Under the pieces are notes generated by a model that made no database searches, was not told the DNA's origin, and was given only the letters and a program-made list of their open reading frames with translations. Below are positions 41,808 through 52,800 of a stretch of DNA of 64,000 nucleotides, piece after piece (within the stretch, counting starts at the first letter, position 1; each line of letters starts with the position of its first letter). Source of the DNA: Hyperoodon ampullatus (lineage: Eukaryota; Chordata; Mammalia; Artiodactyla; Ziphiidae); contig OX457061.1 of assembly GCA_949752795.1 (NCBI GenBank), positions 6,259,239 through 6,323,238 on the forward strand, in the 5' to 3' direction. The translations under genes and the position numbers were made by a program.

Positions 41808-43607
41808 CTGCAAAAGAAAACAGAAAAGTGGCCTTTTAGCTCAGGAAGGTGTCCTAGGGCACAGACAGACACAGGGGAGCCTCCTTCCTGCCCTCCCCAC
41901 CCCGGCCCACAGCCAGTGTGCCCAAGTCTGGACACCAGCCAGCTCTGAACAAGAAGGTGCCTGCAACTCCCACCCCGCCCGGTGGACAGTCCCAGTCAGG
42001 AGCTCTGTGTCTAACCCCCCAGGGGACGACACTGGCCCATCCCCTCCAGATGCCCACTGCACTGCCTGGAGGACGGCCGAGATCAGCCTCTTGCGGGCAG
42101 GGGCTGGCTTCTCCCTGCAGTCCTGGGCTGGGCAGGCAGGATTATTGTGCCCAGGCCAACACTGAAGATAATTCTTCCCCGTCTCGCATCCCTGGGGACA
42201 GGACAGTCACAGAAGTCACTGGCTTCCCCAGGCACTCAGCTGCCCTGCCTGCACATGGGGGGCCAGGGCAGAAAGGCTGAGCCCCCTCCTCGGCCCTGGC
42301 AGCACCCAGCACTTTCCCCTCCTTGACCCATCCCTCCAGCCCCTCAGAGCCATCAGTCCCGGGTTCTTTTTACAGGCAAGACGAGAACAGAACGGTGAAC
42401 CAGAAGCTAGAATGAGCCATTAAAGTAGCTGAACCTCCAGCCAAGCCCAAATAGTCATTCTTTATTGAATCATGAAACAAATGAAAAAATGTTTTTTTAC
42501 TGAATCGGTTCAGGTTAGAACAAAACCAGTAATTTCGCTCAAATCACTGAACAAGAACATCTAACCACCTCTAAGGCCTCACTCATTCTCGGGGCAGAGG
42601 GGGCGGGGAGTGACTTTGGGAGAGCACCTCCAGCTCCCCACGCCTCAGTTTCCTCGTTTGTAAAGTGGGAATGATAGTTATAGTACCTGCCACACGAGCT
42701 GTCCTGGGAATTCAATCAAACCACGTGTGAAAACTCCTGAATCCCCAGCACAGGGCCTGGCACTCGGATGTGCTCAATACAGGCCTGTAGAATGAATGAA
42801 TGAACGAAAGAACGAATGGACAGGAAGGTGGGTGTTGGGTGCAGGTCAGGTGAATAAAGGAACTGGCATCCCTTCCCAGAGAAGTGAGGGGGGAGGCCCA
42901 AGGGGGTCCACCTCACCATTTGTGCCCGATCACACCTGAGGCCACTTTTCAAAAACTGTTCAAAGCAAGCTCGTAACAGCTGCCAAGTCCTGAGTGCCCA
43001 CTGCGAGCCTCGATCTGTACCAGGGCGGGCCTCTGTGCTTCGACTCAGCTGCCCTGACAATGCTCCCAGGGAAGCTGTGACTCTGCCCTGGCTGAAAATG
43101 GGGAAACTGAGTTACAAAGTGGGCAGGACGTGAAGTGGTAGTGTGAGGGTCTGAACTCAGGTCTGTGGCTCAGCCATCTGCCAGCCAGGCCCTGGCAGTC
43201 AGGCTCTTGGGGCAGGCTGCAAGCTCCTGCCAGACCCCTTCTCGTTGGCGCTCTCCTCCCACGAGCCCAATCAGAGGCTAAGGAAGAGCCCGGTCCATGA
43301 GCAGGATGCTGACAAAAAGAGTGAAGCAACAGTGAGAGTTGTAGGTTACTGGGAACAGCCAGACCTGTTGTAAAAAAATGCAATTTTCCAAGAGAGTTTT
43401 GGCAGAGGGTAGGGGGTGGGAAGGGAGTCCAGCAGGGGGGTGGAGAGGGAAGTGTCCATGGTCTAACTCAGAGTGGGCTGCCCTACACCCACCACCCACA
43501 CCTGGCAGTGAAGTGCAGCAGGGGCTGAGGGGCTGATGCTGAAAAACCCAAACTGGAGACACAGGAGTCCCACCATAGCACAGCTGGGAGCTTAGGGGCT
43601 TATACTC

Positions 43608-43745
43608 TGGAGCCAGACTGGACGGCCTGAGTTTCAACCTAGCACCACAGCTTCCTAGTTGTGTGTCCTTGGGCTAAGTACTTCCCTTCTCTGAGCCTCA
43701 GTTTCCTCATCTGTCAAATGGGCTTGTTGTGAAGATTAAAGTGCT
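43608..43745 (+). mobile_element. MIR SINE
   Basis: Near-complete MIR: ctggagccagactggacggc, tgtccttgggctaagtactt, cctcagtttcctcatctgtc and gaagattaaa. Confidence 0.85.
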
Positions 43746-44559
43746 TGGTGCTCTTCATGGACATAAGACTCCCACAGGTAGGTGTGACCCCATTTTCCCA
43801 ATGAGGAGACTGAGGCTCAGGCAGGTCTGCTTACTTGCCCGAAGTCACCCAAGGTGACTGGGTGGGGCCAGGGGCCAGGACTGTGCCTCCAGAACCCAGG
43901 ATGGATGTCCAAATGGATGCCCCCACCCGCCCACCTTGAGTAAGCCAATAAGCTGCATGACCTTGTATGACCTTGGCATCATGTGATATAAACGGCAGGA
44001 GCCGGGTAGCAAGGGCTCAGGTGGCTGGTCCACTGCTGACTTTAGGGGAGGCCTCCCAGGGTCAGAGAAGGCTTCCCTGGAATCCCCCAGCTCGGAAGTC
44101 CCAACCCTCTCCTGACCACACACCCCCGCCCCGTCCCCCAGCAGCCTCCCCCCAGGGCCTCTCAGCCTCCAGGCTCCCCTGTGCCCCTCACCAGCCCCTG
44201 CACCCAACAAGCTCCGAGGATGCAGACATGTTTGGCTGTCCCCTGCCCCATTAGAACGGTCCCATCACAGAACACTGTGTGGTCAGCAGGCAGCCAAGCT
44301 GTAAGCTGGCTGTGAGCTGGGGAGGCCCTGCCCCGTGCTTTAAGCGAATTAACCTTTAGGAAACAGGTATCCCCTGGCACCGTCCCAGGCCCAGCAGCTA
44401 CCACTGCCTGACCCCTTGGAGGGTCTTGGAGGGGGGCAGGCAGCAGGCAGGTCTCAGGGGGCCTGGTCACCTGCCCCCAGCCCCTCCCCAAAGGTCAGGC
44501 AGGCCTGCATCCAAATCCCAGCCCCCCGAGTCTAATCATGAGGATATAACCAGGCAAAT

Positions 44560-45065
44560 GCAGAATGGGGGACATTCTATAAGACAAGTGGCCAGGATAA
44601 TTTTATAAGTCAGGGTGCAAAAGGTAAAAAAGGCAGGGGATTGTTCCTGAAAAAAAACCTAAAGAGACAAGGCCATCAAACGCAACTCGCAATGCCTGCA
44701 TTGGGTCCTGGATCTGGAGTTAAAGACCAGCTACGACGGGGCTGGTGGGGGAAGCTGCCTACAGGCGGGCAGCTGGATGCCCTGATGGACTAACTCACTG
44801 TTGGTTTCTTTAGGAGCAGCAACGGTAGGGAAGTTATGTGGGAGAATGTTCTTTTCCTTGGGATGTGCCCTGAAGCACTTAGGGGTGACGATCAGGATGC
44901 CTGCAGCCTCTTGGGAAAGGTTCAGAAATATACACACACATATTTAGAAAGAGAGAGGAAGCAAATGTGGCAAAATGCTGACAGCTGGTGAATCTAGATG
45001 TGGACACACAGGTGCTCACAGCACTAGTGTTGCTCTTGATCTTTCAAAATAAAAAGTTGGGGGGA
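44560..45065 (+). mobile_element. ancient L1-type 3' UTR repeat
   Basis: Old repeat order: gggacattctataagacaag, tgttcctgaaaaaaaacc, gacaaggccatcaaacgcaa, tggtgaatctagatg and the end tctttcaaaataaaaagttg. Class by eye only. Confidence 0.55.
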
Positions 45066-45734
45066 AATGCTTGTCCTCATCAGCCCACCACCTGTGTGCC
45101 CCCCTCACAGCACCAGAAGGGCCGAGGGTCCTGTCCAGGAGCACGCCCCTAGCAGCTCCGACCACCGCAGGCGCTAGCAGGGAGGAGAGGGCTGAGGGAC
45201 AGTTATGGGGTCCCTCTGCTTCCGCCGTCCACCCAGATACTAGAGCGACAGGCTCAGGCTCCCAGCTTGGTCCCACCTCCCCATCTCCCAGAGCCGACAT
45301 GCGCGTGTGAAATTAACAAGCACCCACCAAGCCCTCGGTGGGTCCAGGCTCAGCACTCAGGGCCCAGCACGAATGAAGGTCATTTTCAGTGCTACTGGCC
45401 CCTGCTCTCCTGCCTTCCCCCAACCCTGTGACCCCCTCAAGCTCCTCTAACTGGTCCCACCTCCGGGCCTTTGTACCTGCTGTTCCTTCTGCCCAGAACA
45501 CATGCCCTCACCTCTGCTACCTGTAACCCCAACACACATTTCAAGTCCCAGCTGGGATGTCCCTTTTCGAGGAAGCCCTCCCAAGCCCCATTTGGGAACT
45601 CCCTTCATATGTGGGACTCCCTGTTTTACATGTAGTCTGTCTTCCCATCAACTGTACAACAGAGGATCAGATGGGGCACTGCCTGCCGGGGCCAAACCGG
45701 GGAAAGAGGGTAACAGGACATCGGTAAAGTAGGG

Positions 45735-45905
45735 TGGGCCACACAGAGGACTCTGGTTGTGTGGTCTTGGGCGAATGGCCCCACACCTCTGAGCCTTGGT
45801 TTGTTCATCTGTAAAATGGGACAAACAGACTGTCTCTTAGAGGAGGAGGATGGACTTAAAGTGCTTGGTGTGATGTCTGGCACCCAGCGGGTGCTCAATA
45901 GAAGC
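45735..45905 (+). mobile_element. MIR SINE
   Basis: gttgtgtggtcttgggcgaa, ttgttcatctgtaaaatggg and ggcacccagcgggtgctcaa, in MIR order. Confidence 0.82.
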
Positions 45906-46194
45906 CCTTCTTTCCCCCCAACCTTCCCAGCTGGATGCTAAGCCCCCAGAGGTCAAGGTGCTTCTCCTAGCATCACCCTCAAAGCCCAGCCCAGTGTCCT
46001 GTTGATTCCCACATCAACACCAAGCCACTTGGCTGGATTGGGAACACATCCTAAAACACGTTTCTCACAACATGTTTACCTTCATAATTACAACTGGCTT
46101 CGGCCAATTTTAAAAACAAGCTGCCTTTCTCCAGCTCGCCCCTGCCTCCAGGCCTGGGGCGCCCAGGCTCATTAGGAAACCAGTATTTAAGACC

Positions 46195-46316
46195 TGTCTT
46201 GATCACTTTTCGACTGGGTTGCTCCAAACAAGTTACTTAACCTCTCTGAGCCTCAGAGTCCTCATCTGAAGGATGGGGTACAAACTCCTACCTGGCAGAG
46301 TCACCGGGAGGGTTTC
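46195..46316 (+). mobile_element. MIR SINE fragment
   Basis: aagttacttaacctctctga, gcctcagagtcctcatctga; interrupted by the L1 end that follows. Confidence 0.75.
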
Positions 46317-46319
46317 TTT

Positions 46320-46605
46320 TCTTTTTTTTTTTTTTTTTTTCATATTTATTACCCTTTATTAATCCAGTTTTTTTTTTTTAGTTTCTGTTTTATAACAAAG
46401 TGAATCAGTTATACATATACATATGTTCCCATCTCTCTTCCCTCTTGCGTCTCCCTCCCTCCCACCCTTCCTATCCCACCCCTCTAGGTGGTCACAAAGC
46501 ACCGAGCTGATCTCCCTGTGCCATGCGGCTGCTTCCCACTAGCTATCTATTTTACCTTTGGTAGTGTATATATGTCCATGCCACTCTCTCACTCTGTCAC
46601 AGCTT
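46320..46605 (-). mobile_element. L1 3' end, 5' truncated, minus strand
   Basis: T runs, then taacaaagtgaatcagttat, cctcccacccttcctatccc and tgccactctctcactctgtc: the same L1 3' UTR as at 22963-23332. It is in NCS1 sense. Confidence 0.92.
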
Positions 46606-49600
46606 GAGAGGCGGATAGAAAATTCCCAGCTTAGCAGGGGGCTGAGCTCTACCCCCCTCCTGCTGACCTCCCCCAGAGCTGGGGGCAGCAGAGCGGGAAG
46701 GAGCCTTCTGGGGGCTCAGCGTGGAGAGAGGGGCCCAGCCCCTGCCCCTGGACCAGCCTTCACCCCCCGGCTGTGGCAGGGGTGCCCCCAGGGCCCCCTG
46801 CTCCCCTCCACCCACAGAGCCGCGTCCTAGGGCCGCCCCACTCTCCTCCTCCTTTCCCCGCAGCTCTCGTCTGCCAGGAGCAAACACGAGAGCCGGTCCC
46901 TGGAGCCCAGGATAAATGTTGAGTCTGATTTTGATTTCCCTAAAGCAAAATACCTCTCTCCTGATTGAAGCTCAGCTCAAACATGGTGGGCACAGAAAGC
47001 AGGGGCTGCGGCCCACAGAGGCGCTGGCGGCAGCAGGAGGCATGGAGGGCACCCTGCGTGCGAGCTCTTGCCCCCGCTCCCCAGCCACTGTCCTGGGGGC
47101 CCTTTCCATCTCCAGGGACAAAGGCTGCGTGCCGGCTGTGCCTCCGCCACCCCCACTGCAGGAAAACCATTAGCAAAGGGGCCTCCGGTTTGCTTCATAC
47201 AAAAAGAGAACTGGGGGCTGTTTGGACCTGGCCGCCAGCATTCCCTTATCACTGAATCCCACCCTCCCATCAGTCCTGACATCGCTGACTGTACACCTTC
47301 CAGAAGTGCAGCCCCCCTCGGACAGCTCCTCCCCAGGCCCTAGGCCTCCCCGTCTTTGCTCAGCCTCCAAATATTGGGGTTCCCCAAGTCCCTGACTCAG
47401 TGTCCTCCTCACGTGCTCTCTGGGGGGTGGCATGTGCACCCTGCACCCCTCCCTCCAGGCTTCTGGCTCCTCTTGACAGCCCAGGGACCCCTCATGCTCC
47501 AAGTGGCCCAAAGGGACCCCCATCCCAGGCCAGAACTCCCCTCCTGGATCCCCATTCTGTGCGCACCCCTCTTCCTGCCCTACCAGCAGCCCCACCCATC
47601 CTGGCTCCCTGGAGAGCACGAGAACACTGTCCAGGGCCAGCCCGGAGTCCCCCACCCCAGCCCAGGGCTGTGCCAGCCTCTTCTCAGCCTCCCACCTCCA
47701 TTCCTCCCTCCCATCTGGTCCCCACCCAGCAGCCGCCAGCAGCCCTAATTTGGTCATGTCCCTCCCCCCCAGCAAAGCTTCTTCAGAGAAGGGAGAGAAC
47801 ATGCTGGTGGGCCAGGATGCGGCCCCCCTGCCCCACAGCAGCCTGACTCCCCCACTCCAGGGGCAGTGACCCCAGCATCCCCAAGGAGGGGCAGTTGTCT
47901 GTAGCAAAGATGGTAGAGCATGGTGGTCTTGTGGAACGTGGATTCCAGGGGTCTGCCGCCCCGCTCCTGCGTGACCTGTCACTTCCCTGGTCTGGGCCTC
48001 AGCGTCCCTGTCCCCGAAGGGGGAGAGGACTCCTCCCGCTGCTCTCAGCGACGCTACCCCGCTGTGCCAGTGCGAAGGGCTGCACCGGGGAGGGCAGGAA
48101 AGAGCACTGAATGCCCGTGGGGTTTCCCACCCACAGGGGCCTGCCACTCCGAGGGCTGGGCGAGAGGAGAGCCGCCCTCTCTAATCCCCCAGGAGCCACA
48201 AGCTCCCCGGCCCCAAATCACTCCCCACCCCCAGCTGTAACAGACCCGTGGACCACAGCCCCTGAGGTCAGCCAGCACGGTCGGAGCAGCTTCCAGCAGC
48301 CTGTGGAAATGCACTGGTGCCCCTGGGAGGGGCAGGGGACTTTGGGCTGCCTGCCGTGGCCACGCTGCTTCCCCTCCCTGGAGGCTCCTGAGACTTCCAG
48401 GCTCCCCGAAGTGACCTGCGGGCAGCAAGTCAATGACGATGGAGACCCACAGGCCCCGAGCCCAGGGAGCAGCCCATGGACACCATGAGGGACGGTATGG
48501 AGACTGGAGGGTGGGTACCCGCCCTGGGCCAGATAACCTGGGCTGGGTCCCAGATGCACTAACGCGACGGGTGACCTTGGACGGGGGGCTGGGAGGCTCA
48601 TGTGTAAAGCACAGTCCTCCAGCAGAGCCACTGCAGATCAGATGTAACGTGGTAACACGCACGGGAGCCCGAGTGCCACGGTCACTGTCACTGTGATGAT
48701 CATCCCGCGCCTCTGCCGGGAAGGGAAGAGATCGGACCCAGCGCCCTCCACCCCGCCCCATGCCTGTTTCCCATAAATGCCCAGCTGCAGGGAGCTGGGC
48801 CCCAGGGCCAGCCTGAGTTTCATCAGAAAGGAGGCCTGGCCTCCTGCCCAGAATCCCGGGCAGTCTGGGCTGCGCTGGGCGCTGCAGGAGTCCCTCGCCC
48901 TGACACAGAAGAAGCGAGGTGCCCAGAGCCCCAAACCCTACAGCCCTCCCCTTGGGGTGGCAGTGGCCCAGCCTCCCTGGCTCACTATTTCCACCCTCGT
49001 TGGATGAGCACCGGCTGGTAGGGGCCCCTCCTGCCTCGCTCACCCTGCACCCTTCTGTGCAGGCTCGCCCGCCACGACCCAGGACACCAGACTGCCATCC
49101 ACGGGTAGGTAAGGACCTGTGAGCCACCACTACATCTGCCAGCCCTGCACCCAGCCCTTCATACACAAGATTCCGGAGACCCTCCCAAAGTGCCCAGGGT
49201 CCCGGGTACAGAGGGAACCACGTCCACGATCACCCAGCTGACCAGGCTCTGACCGCCTCCCGGGCCGCGCTCCTTACACCCTCACGGTGCCCCCAGCCCC
49301 TGCACTAAGAGGGGCCAGGGCGCTGGGGTGGCAGGAGGATGGCTGAGCAGTTCTGGGGCTATTTCACCTGCAGAAGAGGCCCCTGGGGGTCTAGGGGGAG
49401 CTTCAGGCCCATAAGGCCTGACTTCAGGAACCTGGAGTGGATGGTGGGTCCCTGACCACAGAGGCGGGGTTCGGGCTGGGACTGGGCCAGCTGAGCCCCC
49501 GGCTCCTGAGACCTGCTCTTCGCCACCTTGAGCTCAGACCTGGTGGACCTGACCGTGGCCCAAAGAACCTGGGCTCTCTCCCGCTGTTGGCCTTTGCAGA

Positions 49601-50536
49601 GAAGGGTCCACCCACCATGTGGTCGCTGTGTGACCCCGGTCAATGCACTCCCCTCTCTGAGCCATGGTTTCCTCCTATATCACAGGGCTGCCGTCAGAGC
49701 CAACAAGAGGAGGTTGAAAGCGTTGAGCCCAGCATGTGACAAGTGCTCCACGTGGAGACGTGGGCTATCATGACGATAGTTACGGCATTGGAATTAAATG
49801 GCAGGGGTCTCACCGCCACTGGGGCAGCAGCGGGACAAGTGGCTGGTGGAGCCAGGCTGTGGGACCCATGCTAAGTTAGGAAACTTTCCAGGACACAGAA
49901 AGGAGCCAAGCCCTCAAGGGAACACAGGTGAGAGAAGCTGCTCAGAGCCACTCAAGTCCCAGTTCAAATCTCCTGTATCCCACTTGGCCCCTCAGGATCC
50001 TCCCTGAGCCCCAGACGACTCCATTGGCTGAGCTTTTGGGCTGCATCAGCCCTTCTGCTGAGAGGTAGGGGGTCCCCAACAGCCCACTTCACTGATGAAG
50101 AAACTGAGGCTTCACTGAGAGGCAAAGGCACTCGTCCCAGGTCACATGGTCAGTGGCAGGGGAGTGGAGATGGGAGCTCAGGTCCATCTGACTCTGGAGC
50201 CCAAACTCAAGAAGGCTTTAGCCTGGCGATGGTCACCCCCAAGAAGGGGGCTGCACACCAAGCACCCCTAAGCCATGGCAAGCCCTCGCCGAGCACCTGC
50301 TGCGGGCCAGGCACTGGGGTGTGTGAGACTTGGGGAGCAGCCGGCTCCTGACAGTCCAAGTGCCCCTTGGCGGTACCTCCACTGGAGAGCCAGGCCCCTG
50401 GGCTCCATCTTTCTCCTGGATGCTGTGACCCTTCTCGCTTTCAGATTTACCAAATAGAGCTTGAATCTTTGTGATTCATTTCCCACTCCAAGCCTCAATT
50501 TTCTCATCTGACAAATGGGGTTAGAATGTTTACTTT

Positions 50537-50880
50537 GGGGCTTCCCCGGTGGCGCAGTGGTTAAGAATCCACCTGCCAATGCAGGGGACACATTTTCAAG
50601 CCCTGGTCTGGGAAGATCCCACATGCCACGGAACAACTAAGCCCGTGCGTCAAAACTACTGAGCCTGCGCTCCAGAGCCCACGAGCCACAACTACTGAGT
50701 CCGCGTGCTGCAACTACCGAAGCCCATGCGCCCAGAGCCAGTGCTCCGCAACAAGAGAAGTCACTGCAATGAGAAGCTCGTGCACCGCAATGAAGAATAG
50801 CCCCCGCTCGCCAAAACTAGAGAAAGCCCGCGCACAGCAAAGAAGACCCAACGCAGCCAAAAATAAATTAAAAAAAAAAA
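50537..50880 (+). mobile_element. CHR SINE, long form
   Basis: Starts ggggcttccccggtggcgca; the B box is decayed (cattttcaagccctgg); an A-rich tail follows. The flanks agaatgtttact (50523) and agaatgttcact (50881) are a one-mismatch duplication. Confidence 0.95.
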
Positions 50881-51654
50881 AGAATGTTCACTCTGACAAG
50901 CTCACAGGTAGGTGAAATCGCTTGGTCCCTGGAGCAAGGCCATGTGGTAGAAGAGTCCAAAGACTCACCAAAGGTGCCCTCCCCAGACCCCCTGAAGGGA
51001 GAAGGCCAGTGCCCCTGCCCCCGGGAGTGAGAGGTGGAGTCTAGGCAACCACCGAAACAAGGTGTAGTTCACATCTTGTGTTTTAGCTCAAATATTTCTG
51101 CAGATTTTGCATTCTATTCCATCATTTATAGATGTTTTACTTTAAAGTTACAAAACGCATTGATTTTAATTTCTGTGTAAGTTAAATAACTTTTGCCAAA
51201 ATGTTCTCAAGTAAAACTGCAGGAAGATGTCATTCGTCTTATGGTTTCCAGGAATAGCAAGACGAAAGAGCTGCCATTTACTAGGCATGACTGTTTGTGT
51301 CCTAGACTAGGCACTTCACACGCCTGAATCTCATTCAGGCAAGGATTTCAATTATCCCATTGTACAGATCAGGAATCTGAGGCCCTTAGAGCTGAAGCCA
51401 CTTGCCCAAGGACCAAAGTCAGTCTGCAGTGAAGCTGGGACCAGAACCAGGGTCTGGGTGACTGCAGAGCTTGTGCAGAAGTGCAGTGTTTAAAACGTCA
51501 CACAAAAGCATTCTGAGAATAACCTTCTTTAACGTCCTGACTGCTTCCTGCACTCCGCTGTCTGGTCCCACTGAATCTTTGGTTTCTCTGAATCCCCAAC
51601 AAAGGGCCACCGGGGCTCCGAAGCAAAGGTCCTCCATATTTGCTGATCTATTAA

Positions 51655-51785
51655 CAACTTGCTTTGACTAAGTGGGGGTTCAAATTCCAGCTCTCCCATG
51701 TCCTGGCTGTGTGACCTTGGACACATCAGTTAAGCTCTCTGAACCTTGTCAGGAAACTGAGGATGATAAAGCCTACCATAGCTGT
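51655..51785 (+). mobile_element. MIR SINE
   Basis: ttcaaattccagctctccca, cctggctgtgtgaccttgga, catcagttaagctctctgaa. Confidence 0.8.
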
Positions 51786-52136
51786 ATACATAGAGAAAAG
51801 ACTAGAAGGAACAGGTGAAAATGTTAACGACAGTGATGTCAGAGAGACGGTACAAGGAGTGGTTTTGTTCTCATCTTTGTGATGGCCCCTATTTTCCACT
51901 TCTGTCCTTCCCCAATCATTGGGGGCTCCGTGGGCAGGATCTGAGTCTGCCTACATCACAGCCACGGAACAGCATCTGGTACACAGTAGGCGCTCAGTGT
52001 GTACTCGTTCTTGTAGAATACACGTGTTATGCTTGATTTAGGTGGGTAAGTTGGAAAGTAGACATGCCTACTTTAGTTTCCTAAAACTCAGTTATTCCTG
52101 GCTAATAAATGGACTTGCCCTGGTGGCTACACATGG

Positions 52137-52138
52137 GC

Positions 52139-52180
<42 letters not shown>
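52137..52180. repeat. compound (CT)n(CA)n microsatellite
   Basis: About eleven CT units run directly into about ten CA units. A likely length-variable locus. Confidence 0.95.
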
Positions 52181-52228
52181 CCCAAGGTAAGACTCCAACT
52201 ACTCCCTGGTTCAAGCCATCTCTACTGC

Positions 52229-52380
52229 AGGGAGATCAGCTCGGTGCTTTGTGACCGCCTGGAGGGGTGGGATAGGGAGGGTGGGAGGGAGGGAGACACA
52301 GGAGGGAAGGGATATGGGAACAGATGTATATGTATAACTGATTCACTTTGTTATAAAGCAGAAACTAATTAAAAAAAAAA
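52229..52380 (+). mobile_element. L1 3' end, strongly truncated
   Basis: cagggagatcagctcggtgc, then a run-rich G block and tgattcactttgttataaag, ending in an A run. Confidence 0.9.
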
Positions 52381-52649
52381 CAGACTCTGAATATTCTAGA
52401 AGAGTGGTGAGTCCTGAAGGAAGTGAACCACACCTTCTGCTTCCTTTGAGACCTTGGGAAACGGTCGGCATGTGGGATTTTCTCAGGACTCCTGGTGGAG
52501 AACCTCTCAAACATTTCAGAGCCGAGCCGAGCCGAGTGCTCAGGGGTTCGGTTCAGCCCAATTTTATGAACATTTTCCAAGCACCTGCCAAGGTCGGAGG
52601 CTGTGGGAGGCCCTGAGGCACCTGGTCAACAGGAAAGGTCTTCTTCTGA

Positions 52650-52800
52650 ATTGAGTCATTCTTTAGCCCCTGTGTGACCTGGAGAAACTGAGTTCACCTC
52701 TTTGAGCCTCAGTTTCCTCACCTGTAAAATGGGGATGGTGGTGGTGACAATACCTTCCTTCCAGGGTGGTTAGAAGGAACAAATGGGATTTTTCACCCCT
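52650..52800 (+). mobile_element. MIR SINE
   Basis: ctgtgtgacctggagaaact, cctcagtttcctcacctgta, aaatggggatggtgg. Confidence 0.78.

Noticed and set aside
47170..48147. Minus-strand open frame of 325 codons in intron 1
   Set aside because: GC-rich intron DNA gives long chance frames here. The product has no recognisable domain, is rich in Gly, Pro, Trp and Arg as chance GC frames are, and is opposed by equally open frames.
48054..49166. Minus-strand open frame of 370 codons in intron 1
   Set aside because: Same reason: GC-driven lack of stops, no family features, overlaps the previous frame in another phase.
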